Source: Shewanella sp. 1CM18E
GTDB taxonomy: Bacteria; Pseudomonadota; Gammaproteobacteria; Enterobacterales; Shewanellaceae
DNA length: 64,000 bases
Assembly: GCF_023161665.1 (NCBI RefSeq)
Contig: NZ_JALNTW010000003.1
Coordinates: forward strand, 186,001-250,000
Direction: 5' to 3'
Shown here: in pieces, positions 38,008 to 46,480 of the stretch
Numbering within the stretch: the stretch's first letter is position 1
Layout: each line of letters starts with the position of its first letter
Position numbers and translations under genes: made by a program
The notes under the pieces: model-generated
Seen by the model: the letters and a program-made list of their open reading frames with translations, nothing else
What the model was told of the DNA's origin: nothing
The model's database searches: none

Positions 38008-38520
38008 ATGCGCTTAATAACCATTGCTTGTTTATTGTTGTTATCTGCCTGTACGAGTTTGCCAAGCGGCATTGAGCCGGTTAAAGGCTTTGAGTTGCCG
38101 CGTTACTTAGGGACTTGGTATGAAGTGGCGCGTCTTGATCATAGCTTTGAGCGTGGGCTTAATCAGGTGACCGCGACTTACTCGATGAAAGACGATGGTG
38201 GAGTGCAGGTGATTAATCGCGGTTTTTCAACTGCTGAGCAAAGCTGGGATGAAGCTGAAGGTAAGGCCTACTTTGTTGATAGCCCTGATATTGGTCATTT
38301 AAAGGTATCCTTCTTCGGGCCTTTCTATGGTGCGTATGTGGTGTATGAATTAGATACTAAAGATTACCAATACGCTTTCATCACTAGCTACAATCGTGAC
38401 TATCTATGGTTTTTATCGCGTACACCGACAGTGGATGACGCGTTAAAGCAGCAGTTTATCGAGCAGGCTAAAAAGCTTGGTTTTGCTACTGAGCAGATTA
38501 TTTGGGTAGAGCAAAGCTAG
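38008..38520 (+). CDS. blc: Outer-membrane lipocalin lipoprotein Blc
   Basis: The 170-aa protein has a lipobox (LLLLSACTS, Cys15) and lipocalin motif 1, GTWYEVARLDHSFERGLNQVTATYSM. Typical lines follow (FGPFYGAYVVYELDTKDYQYAFITSYNRDYLWFLSRTP). Bacterial lipocalins bind lipids or fatty acids at the outer membrane and are induced in stress. It lies 111 bases after the ABC gene, and its ATG has GAGAGA upstream. Confidence 0.9.
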   Translation: MRLITIACLLLLSACTSLPSGIEPVKGFELPRYLGTWYEVARLDHSFERGLNQVTATYSMKDDGGVQVINRGFSTAEQSWDEAEGKAYFVDSPDIGHLKVSFFGPFYGAYVVYELDTKDYQYAFITSYNRDYLWFLSRTPTVDDALKQQFIEQAKKLGFATEQIIWVEQS

Positions 38521-38544
38521 TTAGAATAAAAAAATACCGACTAA

Positions 38545-38567
38545 AAAAGGAGCCTTGGGCTCCTTTT
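38545..38567. terminator. Bidirectional terminator between blc and the acyl-CoA ligase gene
   Basis: AAAAGGAGCC TTG GGCTCCTTTT forms a 10-bp stem. T runs follow on both strands (T4 plus, T6 minus). It serves blc on the plus strand and fadD-like on the minus strand. Confidence 0.8.
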
Positions 38568-38599
38568 GGATTTCTGCGACTTAAACCGCTGAACTTGGC

Positions 38600-38664
38600 G
38601 CTACTTGCGTAACTTTTTCCTAGGTGCTACTTGCGTAGCTTTTACCTTGGAGCTACTTACGTAG
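38600..38664. repeat. 26-bp triplicate repeat spanning the ligase stop codon
   Basis: On the plus strand GCTACTTGCGTA-type segments start at 38600, 38626 and 38652 (exact spacing 26). The third copy (GCTACTTACGTA) contains the stop codon of the minus-strand acyl-CoA ligase gene. The other two lie just beyond it. It looks like tandem duplication of the gene's last codons. Confidence 0.8.
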
Positions 38665-40251
38665 CTCGCGCCTTAAGATTTTGCCGACGGTAGATTTGGG
38701 TAGGGCGCTAACAAACTCAATGATTTTTGGTACCTTATAGGCGGTAAGTTGCTCGCGGCAATAAGCTTCGATATCCACTTTAGCCGCTTCAATATCGCTA
38801 TCTGGTTCGTTAAGGACAATAACCGCTTTTACCGCTTCGCCACTGTGCTCATTGCTTACGCCAATTACGGCACACTCTAAAATACTACTGTGATTTGACA
38901 GCACATCTTCAACTTCATTTGGATACACATTAAAGCCAGAGACGATAATCATATCTTTCTTGCGGTCGACAATTTTGTGGAAACCATCTTCGGTCGCAAT
39001 GGCGATATCGCCGGTTCTAAAAAAACCTGCTTTAGTCATCACTTTGTCGGTCTCGCTTTGATTGTTCCAATATCCTAACATCACCTGTGGACCAAATACC
39101 GCCAATTCGCCCGTTTCACCAATAGGCACTTCATTATCATCCATATCGAGGATTTTAACTTGAGTGGCAATAACTGGTTTACCGATAGTACCGAGCTGCT
39201 CAAGTCCTGGCGAGTTGAGCGATACTACTGGTGATGTTTCAGATAGGCCGTAACCTTCTGATATGGTACAACCGGTAGTTTGCTGCCAAATAGATGCAGC
39301 GGCTTGGGTCAGTGCGGTGCCGCCTGAAATTGTGACCTTTAAATGACTGAAATCGAGCGCTTGAAACGCCGGCTGATGACAAAGGCCAACAAATAGGGTG
39401 TTAAGGCCGGCAAAACCGGTAAACGGATAGTTTGCAAGGGTTGAGATTAGGCCTGAAATATCGCGCGGATTTGGAATAAGCACTGAGCAACCACCGCGCT
39501 CATAATAAAGCACTAAGTTCACCATAAAGGCATAGATATGATAAACAGGTAACGGCGCAACGAAGATCTCTTCGCCCTCAATTATCTTGCTGCCAAGGCG
39601 CGATTTAATCTGCATAGCATTGGCAATTAGATTACCGTGAGTCAGCATCGCACCTTTTGACAATCCCGTCGTGCCACCTGTGTATTGCAGCGCGGCAATC
39701 TGTCCAAGCACGCTGATCACTGGTACGTAGTTATGTTGACTACCTTTTGCTAGCACATCATTAAATGTCACTGTGGTAAACGGCACTTCAGGCTGAGGCT
39801 GCGGCGCAATCAAGTCCATCGCATGGGTTGAAATTACGGTTTCAATATCGGTATTTGCCACCACTTCAGTTAGCGTAGGTAGCAAATCTGACAGTACCAC
39901 TAATGCCTTAGCACCTGAGTCATTAAATTGATGAATAAGCTCACGTTGAGTGTACAAAGGGTTAGTGTTGACGAGCACTAGACCTGCTTTAATTGCACCA
40001 TAAGCCGCGATGACAAACTGAGTGATATTGGGCAGCTGGATGGCAATTCTGTCGCCCTGAACTAGGCCAGTTTCTTGCTGCAGATAAGCGGCAAACTGGC
40101 GCGAGTATTCATTGATTTCATTGAAGCTGGTTTCTTTACCTAAACAGGAGTAAGCGGCTTTATCACCGTAGCGGGCACTGGCAAGTTCAATCAGATCGAT
40201 AAGGGATGCGTAGCGCGAGAGGTCGAGGGTTGAGTCTGAATCGTAAGCCAT
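38653..40251 (-). CDS. fadD: Long-chain-fatty-acid--CoA ligase (FadD-like)
   Basis: The 532-aa AMP-binding adenylate-forming enzyme has the P-loop-like ALQYTGGTTGLSKGAMLTHGN, the signature FRTGDIAIATEDGFHKIVDRKKDMIIVSGFNVYP and the C-terminal lysine region LPKSTVGKILRRELRK. It activates fatty acids to acyl-CoA in the cytoplasm. The FadD paralogue number in this genome is unknown; fadD is used in the broad sense. The stop lies in a 26-bp triplicated segment. It is monocistronic. Confidence 0.86.
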   Translation of the reverse strand: MAYDSDSTLDLSRYASLIDLIELASARYGDKAAYSCLGKETSFNEINEYSRQFAAYLQQETGLVQGDRIAIQLPNITQFVIAAYGAIKAGLVLVNTNPLYTQRELIHQFNDSGAKALVVLSDLLPTLTEVVANTDIETVISTHAMDLIAPQPQPEVPFTTVTFNDVLAKGSQHNYVPVISVLGQIAALQYTGGTTGLSKGAMLTHGNLIANAMQIKSRLGSKIIEGEEIFVAPLPVYHIYAFMVNLVLYYERGGCSVLIPNPRDISGLISTLANYPFTGFAGLNTLFVGLCHQPAFQALDFSHLKVTISGGTALTQAAASIWQQTTGCTISEGYGLSETSPVVSLNSPGLEQLGTIGKPVIATQVKILDMDDNEVPIGETGELAVFGPQVMLGYWNNQSETDKVMTKAGFFRTGDIAIATEDGFHKIVDRKKDMIIVSGFNVYPNEVEDVLSNHSSILECAVIGVSNEHSGEAVKAVIVLNEPDSDIEAAKVDIEAYCREQLTAYKVPKIIEFVSALPKSTVGKILRRELRK

Positions 40252-40663
40252 TGAAGTACCCTTAAGCTAATGTGTTTATGATTAGTCGTTATGGTTATTA
40301 TAAAATCAAACAGGCGTTTAGATTAGTGTGGTTTATGGGGGGAGGTCAATGCTTTCGCTTGAAAGAAGTTGCAATAAATTGTAGGGATGTTGCTTTTCAA
40401 TGTGTTGACTATCGCTTTGTAAGATTTAGACTTTTTACTCTAAATGGCTTGGTTATATTACAGCAAGGTTAGCTAAGGCATAATAGTTTGTTTGTGACAG
40501 CAGTTAATTCAAATGCTTAAGCGCCAAATGCAATTAAGTGCAATTAAGTGCAATTTGGCGCTTCATTTGTTTAGCACTAATTTGTTATCACTAAGGCTTA
40601 AGTTACCTGTTTTAACCCCTGCTTTAAGCAATAAACTTTTGCTTAAAGCAGACAATAAGCTGG
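40252..40663. other. Intergenic region with a large hairpin around a repeated AATTAAGTGC
   Basis: No credible gene is visible. Near 40517-40563, AAGCGCCAAAT is an inverted copy of ATTTGGCGCTT (11-bp arms), enclosing a 24-base loop with GCAATTAAGT tandemly repeated. There is no T tail. It lies past the stop of the ccoG-like gene and could stabilise its mRNA end. Two short open frames here on the plus strand have no supporting start site and are not called. Confidence 0.5.
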
Positions 40664-42076
40664 TTAAATTGGCGCAAAGAAGCTCGATTCCTGAGAGGCT
40701 TGGCTGTAGTTATGCTGCTCGGCGACTGTAAAGGTTATAGCATTGCGAGCACTGCCTAATTGCTCTGGCAGAGCAACTACTGTGACTGGGTAGTCGAGCT
40801 GTTCACCGGGGTGAATTTTTAAATCTACTTCACCCATAAGTCGATAAGCACTATTACCTGATACATAAATGCGATAAAGCCTTGTTTGCTGGGTTTTATT
40901 ACGGATCTTTAACGTGAAACTGTTTTCTATGCCGTCATCTAAGGTTTCACGGTACAGCGATTGTCTATCGCGTAATACATTGAGCTCGATGTTATTACGG
41001 TTATAGATATCGACGGCGATAACGCTGATCATAATGAGCGCTGCAATACCATAAGCTAAGAATTTGTAAGACTCGTAAAAAGGCTCTGCTTTACCTGCAA
41101 GGGTATTTTCACTGGTATAGCTAATCAGGTTGGGTTGATAACCAAATTTTTGCATGGTTTGATTACAGGCATCGACACAAGCCCCGCAGTTGATGCACTC
41201 ATATTGCAGACCATTTCTAATATCTATGCCAGTAGGGCAAACATCGACACATAAATTGCAATCAACACAGTCGCCTAATGCGCTAGCTTCATTACGTTTA
41301 CGTGGGCCGCGACTCTCACCGCGAGCGGCATCGTAGGTAACCGTTTTGGTATTTGCGTCAAACATTGCCGATTGAAAACGCGCATAAGGGCAGCAATGTA
41401 GGCACATTTGCTCACGCATCCAGCCTGCGTTTAAGTAAGTGCATATGGCAAAGAACCATACCCAAGCCGTAATCCAAAAGCTGGCACTAAAGCTAAAAAT
41501 ATCGATATAAAGCTCACGGGCCGGAACAAAATAAGCAATAAAGCCACAACCTGTAAGCAAGGCGATTGCGCCCCAAGCTGTATGCTTGAGCACACGTTTT
41601 TTGAGCTTATCGCTACCCCAAGGTGCTTTATCTAATGCATATCGCTTGTTGCGATTGCCCTCAATGCGAGTTTCTATCCACACATAAATAAAGGTCCATG
41701 CGGTTTGCGGGCAAAGATAACCACACCAAATACGCCCCCAAAACACGGTGACAAAAAATAGTAAGAATGCCGCAGCAATAAATACCCAAGCTAAAATCGT
41801 AAAATCTTGTGGCCAAAGCGTCGTGCCAAAAAAGATAAATTGCTGCTGACTAAGATCAAACAAAATTGCTTGGCGACCATCAAAAGAAATAAACGGCAGT
41901 AAGAAGAACAGCGCGACCAAAAGGCTGTTCATGCCCGTTCTGAGTTGTTGAAACTGACCTTTTTGTTCACGTATATGAATTTTACGACTCGGCGTTGGTG
42001 TCGATATATTTGTTACTGGGATCCGCTGCGCTTTAGTGGCGCTATCTAGCGTGTTATTCACGTTTTTGTTTGGCAT
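40664..42076 (-). CDS. ccoG: CcoG-like polyferredoxin membrane protein
   Basis: The 470-aa protein has three N-terminal transmembrane helices, then CGYLCPQTAWTFIYVW, a four-plus helix core, two ferredoxin clusters (CVDCNLCVDVCPTGIDIR and CINCGACVDACNQTM near residues 265-300), and a C-terminal periplasmic IgG-like domain. This is the CcoG/RdxA family associated with cbb3 oxidase assembly and copper reduction. No ccoNOQP genes are in the window. A sigma-54 promoter and the neighbouring PAS/sigma-54 activator indicate a dedicated regulation that ordinary ccoG genes do not need. Confidence 0.87.
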   Translation of the reverse strand: MPNKNVNNTLDSATKAQRIPVTNISTPTPSRKIHIREQKGQFQQLRTGMNSLLVALFFLLPFISFDGRQAILFDLSQQQFIFFGTTLWPQDFTILAWVFIAAAFLLFFVTVFWGRIWCGYLCPQTAWTFIYVWIETRIEGNRNKRYALDKAPWGSDKLKKRVLKHTAWGAIALLTGCGFIAYFVPARELYIDIFSFSASFWITAWVWFFAICTYLNAGWMREQMCLHCCPYARFQSAMFDANTKTVTYDAARGESRGPRKRNEASALGDCVDCNLCVDVCPTGIDIRNGLQYECINCGACVDACNQTMQKFGYQPNLISYTSENTLAGKAEPFYESYKFLAYGIAALIMISVIAVDIYNRNNIELNVLRDRQSLYRETLDDGIENSFTLKIRNKTQQTRLYRIYVSGNSAYRLMGEVDLKIHPGEQLDYPVTVVALPEQLGSARNAITFTVAEQHNYSQASQESSFFAPI

Positions 42077-42150
42077 AAGGCTTCTCTAGTGGACGCGTTC
42101 TTGTTTGCAGTGGCTTTGAGTACTGCAGACGATATCTTTAGCTTGGTATT

Positions 42151-42166
42151 AGCAAGCCTTAGGCCA
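42151..42166 (-). promoter_or_regulatory. Sigma-54 promoter of the ccoG-like gene
   Basis: On the minus strand TGGCCTAAGGCTTGCT fits the -24/-12 consensus (TGGC - N7 - TTGCT) with correct GG-to-GC spacing. It lies about 75 bases before the ATG of the ccoG-like gene. Confidence 0.8.
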
Positions 42167-42227
42167 ATAATTAAATGATGTAAGTTGCTGATTTTTAGTT
42201 ACATTGTATGTTTTTGATTTTAAGTGT

Positions 42228-42260
42228 GTAACGATATATCGTGACTTGGCGATATATCGC
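42228..42260. promoter_or_regulatory. Twin CGATATATCG palindromes: candidate enhancer (UAS)
   Basis: The palindrome ACGATATATCGT (42231-42242) is followed by GCGATATATCGC (42249-42260), centres 18 bases apart. They lie 65-95 bases upstream of the sigma-54 promoter, as expected of enhancer sites for a sigma-54 activator. The adjacent PAS/sigma-54 gene is the obvious binder; this is inference. Confidence 0.65.
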
Positions 42261-42305
42261 TACTTTTACTTGGCAAAGCAGAGGAGTGTTGAATTGTGCT
42301 TGTTG

Positions 42306-43766
42306 TTAAATCGGTCTGCTGATAGCAAGTTTATTCATGCGTGAACGTAAGGTACTTGGCGGTAAACCTAACACCGCAGCAGCGCCGCCACTGCCTGAGA
42401 TCCGCCACTGAGTTTGCTTTAAAATATTAATAATATGCTGGCGTTCAACCTGTTGCAGTGTTTGATTGTTAGTTATGGTGTTAGCGACATTTTCAACTGG
42501 AGCAGACATTGTCAGTTGGCTAAACTCCAGCACAGGTCCGTTAGCTAAAATCATTTCGCGCTCAAGTACATTTTGCAGTTCGCGAACATTACCTGGCCAG
42601 CTATTTTGCATCAGTTTTTGCATGCCTTTATGGCTAACTTGAGTCACTTTTTTACCAAGCTTACGGTTAAGATCTTCAATTAAATGACTCACTAACTCGG
42701 GAATATCGCTGTGTCGCTGTCTTAATGGCGGTACCACAATTGGGAATACATTAAGGCGATAATACAGATCCATTCGAAACAGGCCTTGCTCTACACGTTT
42801 TAGTAAATCGTGATGGGTCGCGGTGATCAGGCGAATATCAACTTTAATGGTTTGGCTACTGCCGACTCGTTCAAACTCTTGTTCTTGAATAACTCTTAAT
42901 AGCTTTGATTGCGCTTCTAAACTTAGTTCAGCCACTTCATCTAAAAAGAGTGTGCCTTGATGGGCAAGTTCAAAACGCCCTTTGCGGCGGCTGGTGGCAC
43001 CGGTATAAGCCCCTTTTTCATGGCCAAAAAGCTCGCTTTCTAGCAGTGCACTTGAAAAGGCGGCACAGTTAACACTGATAAGCGGTTTATCGGCACGGTT
43101 ACTTAAACGGTGTAAGTTACGGGCGACTAACTCTTTACCTGTGCCATTTTCGCCGCTGATCAACACAGTGCTTTCAGTATTAGAAACCAACTTAATTTGC
43201 TGAATAAGTTGGTTAATGGGCTGGCTACTACCTGATATTTCAACGTCACCAGTGCGGTCTGCGAGTTCAAGCTGTAGGTATTGATTTTCAAAAGACAGCT
43301 TTTCAGACAGCGCTTGGACTTGTTCAAGCGCTTGTCTTAACGACTGCTCGGTTTGTTTCTGTATACTTATGTCACGAAATATCGCGACTACGCCAATCAT
43401 TACACCATCTTTATAAACGGCGGTTGATGTGTAATGTACCGGAAAGCTAGTGCCATCTTTGCGCCAAAACACTTCGTGGGATATCTCACGTGCCATACCA
43501 TCTATTAAGGTGTTGTAAATAGGGCAGTCGTCTTTATGATAGTGGCTGCCATCGCTATGGCTATGGTGATGACAATCATGAATATTTTTGCCTAGTAACT
43601 CAGCAGAGCGCCAACCTGTCATTCGTTCTGCTGCTGGATTAATAAAAACCGCATTACCTTCTAAATCAAACCCGTAAATCCCTTCGCTAACGGCATTTAA
43701 GATCAGTTGGTTCTCAGGCAAAAAGTTATCGTGATTGGTTTTATCTTTAAGGTTAATAGCAGACAT
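42306..43766 (-). CDS. PAS domain sigma-54 dependent activator
   Basis: The product is about 486 aa from ATG 43766; a 21-base longer frame is possible. An N-terminal PAS domain (about 15-135) includes a histidine-rich C-x17-C segment (C-H-H-H-S-H-S-D-G ... D-D-C). A short coiled coil follows, then an AAA+ sigma-54 interaction domain (GENGTGKE; GAYTGA loop; ATPase ..FLDEVAELSLEAQSKLLRV) and a C-terminal Fis-type helix-turn-helix. The lack of a receiver domain means the PAS segment, not phosphorylation, should sense the signal. The gene is directly upstream of and co-oriented with the ccoG-like gene that carries the sigma-54 promoter. Confidence 0.88.
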   Translation of the reverse strand: MSAINLKDKTNHDNFLPENQLILNAVSEGIYGFDLEGNAVFINPAAERMTGWRSAELLGKNIHDCHHHSHSDGSHYHKDDCPIYNTLIDGMAREISHEVFWRKDGTSFPVHYTSTAVYKDGVMIGVVAIFRDISIQKQTEQSLRQALEQVQALSEKLSFENQYLQLELADRTGDVEISGSSQPINQLIQQIKLVSNTESTVLISGENGTGKELVARNLHRLSNRADKPLISVNCAAFSSALLESELFGHEKGAYTGATSRRKGRFELAHQGTLFLDEVAELSLEAQSKLLRVIQEQEFERVGSSQTIKVDIRLITATHHDLLKRVEQGLFRMDLYYRLNVFPIVVPPLRQRHSDIPELVSHLIEDLNRKLGKKVTQVSHKGMQKLMQNSWPGNVRELQNVLEREMILANGPVLEFSQLTMSAPVENVANTITNNQTLQQVERQHIINILKQTQWRISGSGGAAAVLGLPPSTLRSRMNKLAISRPI

Positions 43767-43822
43767 GTTGCGCCTAGTTCTCAGCAATTTATCATTTCAG
43801 TATACGTAAAACGGCTGAGCAA

Positions 43823-43858
43823 AAAAATAAGGTCACGAAATAACGTGACCTTATTAAT
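43823..43858. terminator. Terminator between the PAS regulator gene and the thioredoxin-like gene
   Basis: AATAAGGTCACG and CGTGACCTTATT form a 12-bp stem, and T7 follows on the minus strand. It closes the thioredoxin-like gene and isolates the activator gene downstream. Confidence 0.85.
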
Positions 43859-43898
43859 ATCTTTAGCGATAAATGGCGTTAGATGCTGTTTATTGTGA

Positions 43899-44444
43899 CT
43901 AGCCTTTAGCTTTTGCTAAGCCTTGCAGCACAGATTCCATTGTTAGCTGAGTTGGTAAGATAATGCCGTTTGGCGCACCCGGGCCGTACACTTTATTGTA
44001 GGGAGTGCCACCACGCCCTTGAGTGCGCATATAGTTTTCAACTACTGCGTTGGGCTCGGTCCAATCGCCAACCATTAAAATAATTTTGTCGTCTGAAAGT
44101 GCATTAACGATTTTTTCTCTGTGGGTTACCCCTACTTTATTTGCATAGCAGATATTGCACCAGTCAGCGGTAACATCAACAAATACGGTATAGCCTTCAT
44201 CTACTAATGGCTGGATTTGTGCTGGTGTAAGAGTCTGCCAATGTAGCTTTTTATAGGCGTCGTAATCTTCACCGAAGTTGATAAAAGCAAACACACCGCC
44301 GACACTCATTGCCATAAAACCTAAAACGACAATGACACCGTTAGGAATGATTCGGCCTTTAATTTTAAGCCAGATAAGCGAAGCAATACTTAAGCAAAGC
44401 AAGGTAAAAAATATAGCGATGCTAATTGAAATCGTGTCCATCAA
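43899..44444 (-). CDS. Membrane-anchored thioredoxin-like protein
   Basis: The 181-aa protein has two N-terminal transmembrane helices (about 7-25 and 36-55) and a C-terminal thioredoxin domain facing the periplasm with WCNIC active site (FVDVTADWCNICYANK). The C-terminal segment RGGTPYNKVYGPGAPNGIILP resembles the DsbD gamma domain. The role is likely in periplasmic disulfide or cytochrome handling; the partner is unknown. It is isolated from the activator gene by a terminator. Confidence 0.83.
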   Translation of the reverse strand: MMDTISISIAIFFTLLCLSIASLIWLKIKGRIIPNGVIVVLGFMAMSVGGVFAFINFGEDYDAYKKLHWQTLTPAQIQPLVDEGYTVFVDVTADWCNICYANKVGVTHREKIVNALSDDKIILMVGDWTEPNAVVENYMRTQGRGGTPYNKVYGPGAPNGIILPTQLTMESVLQGLAKAKG

Positions 44445-44727
44445 ATCTCCAAAAGTTATTCTAATCGCTGTTGATAGTTATCAAGCTTTAATGATTTTAG
44501 GCGTGCATTACGCCAAGCTAACACTATTGTGCATCAGTTAAATGAAAATAACCTGAGTAGCAGCCACTTACTGAATCACTGATAGCAAACAGTGCAATTA
44601 AATTAAGCTTATATTGCGCTGTTTTTACGTTTTCAGTGACACAGCAAGTTGGTCAGCAAGGGGCACAATCATGTATATTATGGCCAATTTTTACTGGCCG
44701 CAGGCTAGAGTATAGTTAAGGAATATT

Positions 44728-45342
44728 ATGACATTTAGCGCTTGGCTAGGTTTGCTAGCAATTTGCTGCTTGGGCGCCATGTCGCCAGGTCCGAGTTTGG
44801 CCATGGTTGTGCGCCATACTTTGGGCGGTGGTCGCGGCAAAGGGATTATTTGTGCTTGGGCACACTCAATTGGTATTGGTGTGTATGCACTGCTTACATT
44901 GCTAGGTTTAGCTGTATTACTTAAGCAAGCGCCAATGGTATTTAACGGTATTGCCATTATCGGTGCGCTTTACCTTGCTTATATGGGCATACAGGCATTG
45001 CGCTCAAAGGGCGGAATGTCAGACAAACTGGCTGCAGGTGAGTCTACCGATGCACTTACTGCTGCTCGTGATGGTTTAGCCATTTCACTGTTTAACCCTA
45101 AAATCATGTTGTTCTTTTTAGCGCTGTTTAGCCAGTTTGTGATGGTGGCAGACAATATGACTGGTAAGGCGTTGATTGTACTCACACCGCTAATCGTTGA
45201 CGGCTTATGGTACACACTCATCGCATTAATTTTGTCCCATTCAGCGGTATTGCCAAAGCTGAGAGAAAAGTCGGCGTTGATTGATAAATTGTCAGGTGTG
45301 GTGCTGATATTACTGGCAGTACGGGTGATTGTGACCCTATAG
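44728..45342 (+). CDS. LysE family amino-acid exporter
   Basis: The 204-aa protein is an RhtB/LysE-type inner-membrane transporter with about six helices. Core motifs: LAICCLGAMSPGPSLAMVVRHTLGGGRGKGIICAWAHSIGIGVYALL and LAISLFNPKIMLFFLALFSQFV. Substrate is unknown. The gene is preceded by AAGGAAT and followed by a strong terminator. Confidence 0.88.
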   Translation: MTFSAWLGLLAICCLGAMSPGPSLAMVVRHTLGGGRGKGIICAWAHSIGIGVYALLTLLGLAVLLKQAPMVFNGIAIIGALYLAYMGIQALRSKGGMSDKLAAGESTDALTAARDGLAISLFNPKIMLFFLALFSQFVMVADNMTGKALIVLTPLIVDGLWYTLIALILSHSAVLPKLREKSALIDKLSGVVLILLAVRVIVTL

Positions 45343-45360
45343 CTCATGATTTATAGCAAT

Positions 45361-45392
45361 AAAAAAACGCCATCATTATGATGGCGTTTTTT
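45361..45392. terminator. Bidirectional terminator after the LysE exporter gene
   Basis: AAAACGCCATCAT TAT GATGGCGTTTT, with T6 on the plus strand and T7 on the minus strand, is shared by the LysE gene (plus) and the DUF3144 gene (minus). Confidence 0.85.
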
Positions 45393-45465
45393 GTGGGTTC
45401 TATCATGCTAATGCGAGTTATCAACGCAACATGTGCGAATTACCACTGTTAACGAGAGCTGCAAA

Positions 45466-45786
45466 TTAAGAGTTAAAAACTTGTACAGCGTCGTCTTTAG
45501 CTGGTTCTGGCTCACGTGATTGCACTGGATTCTTGATATGATCTTCAAGGTTGTCATCAAGCATGGCTTTGTATTCATCAGTAAACCATGCAAGTGCATT
45601 TTCTTTCTCGGCTGCAAGATCTGATGACTTTAAAGACGCTTCAAATGCGTTAAAGCGAGCGGCTGCAAAACGCATAGCTGTGCCGACTTTACCGACATCT
45701 TGCTCTTTACCTGCTAGTTCGTTTGCCAATGCAATGAATTGATCGGCTAGTTCAAAAATGGTGGTTTCTTTTTTAGCTTCTGACAT
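45466..45786 (-). CDS. DUF3144 family protein
   Basis: The 106-aa helical protein shows the DUF3144 core (ELADQFIALANELA, then GTAMRFAAARFNAFEASL). No function is established for the family. A ribosome-binding site is present (AGCAGAAG-like). It is followed by a terminator. Confidence 0.78.
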   Translation of the reverse strand: MSEAKKETTIFELADQFIALANELAGKEQDVGKVGTAMRFAAARFNAFEASLKSSDLAAEKENALAWFTDEYKAMLDDNLEDHIKNPVQSREPEPAKDDAVQVFNS

Positions 45787-45860
45787 CTTGCTTCTGCTCT
45801 TTCTTACCTAGGATAGTGTCTCGATTCTAACTTAAATGAGACATTAATGAATCATTGATA

Positions 45861-46394
45861 TTAACTATTGGGATCTGAATCGGTAATAACGCTGCCATCT
45901 CTCGAGTCGTAATAGATAGATAGGGTTTGTTCTGCAAGGTAGAAATAGCGGCATTGGTCAGGGCCAATGTAGGTGGCAAAGTATTCTGCATCATCGGTAC
46001 TAGGGTTGCTAGTCACAACTGGTGGCTCTTGCATTATGGTGCGCCAAACTGACATGCAATCAGCGACATTATTAAGCCTTGGGCTTGACTCAAACGGAGG
46101 GTAGTTTTGCGCAGGAAAGCCCCATTGGTTTATATCAAGCTGGCCATTAGTGCCGTCACCAAACACCTGTAAATTATCGGCCGGCCCTGAGCCGCCTTTA
46201 GATGCCCACTTTACATTGGCTAAAGTAATACCACCTTTAAACGCTGCGCCAGTTGCTTTAACTTCGGCAATCTGTGCATCTAGTTTAAGGTTAATAAATT
46301 TAGGCGCTGCCACCACGGCTAAAATAGCTAAAATGATGATGACAACCACCATTTCAATCAGGGTAAAACCTAGGCTTGCAGTTTTTGAGGGCAT
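45861..46394 (-). CDS. Type IV pilin-like protein (MshA/MshB-like)
   Basis: The 177-aa protein has a prepilin leader (SLGFTLIEMVVVIIILAILAVVAAPKFINL) with the G-F-T-L-I-E cleavage site and a C-terminal domain with two cysteines about 65 residues apart (DCMSV.. QCRYFY). The downstream gene encodes a close paralogue with the same ending (ITYDS..DGSV..DSDP type). It resembles MSHA-type minor pilins, but no mannose-binding or assembly genes are next to it. A good site (AAGGAATT) precedes ATG 46394. Confidence 0.8.
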   Translation of the reverse strand: MPSKTASLGFTLIEMVVVIIILAILAVVAAPKFINLKLDAQIAEVKATGAAFKGGITLANVKWASKGGSGPADNLQVFGDGTNGQLDINQWGFPAQNYPPFESSPRLNNVADCMSVWRTIMQEPPVVTSNPSTDDAEYFATYIGPDQCRYFYLAEQTLSIYYDSRDGSVITDSDPNS

Positions 46395-46480
46395 GAATAA
46401 TTCCTTTATTCTGTCTATCTACGTTTTATCCTAACGAGCTACCACTTCAAATACAATATTAGCAGGATCTACTCAATCAG

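Noticed and set aside
40272..40731. Two short plus-strand frames in the fadD-ccoG gap
   Set aside because: No ribosome-binding site, no family resemblance, and the second one overlaps a hairpin and the end of ccoG.
42270..42300. TGGCAAAGCAG as a second sigma-54 promoter
   Set aside because: It lacks the TTGC element at the right spacing and is on the plus strand, with no gene downstream on that strand.
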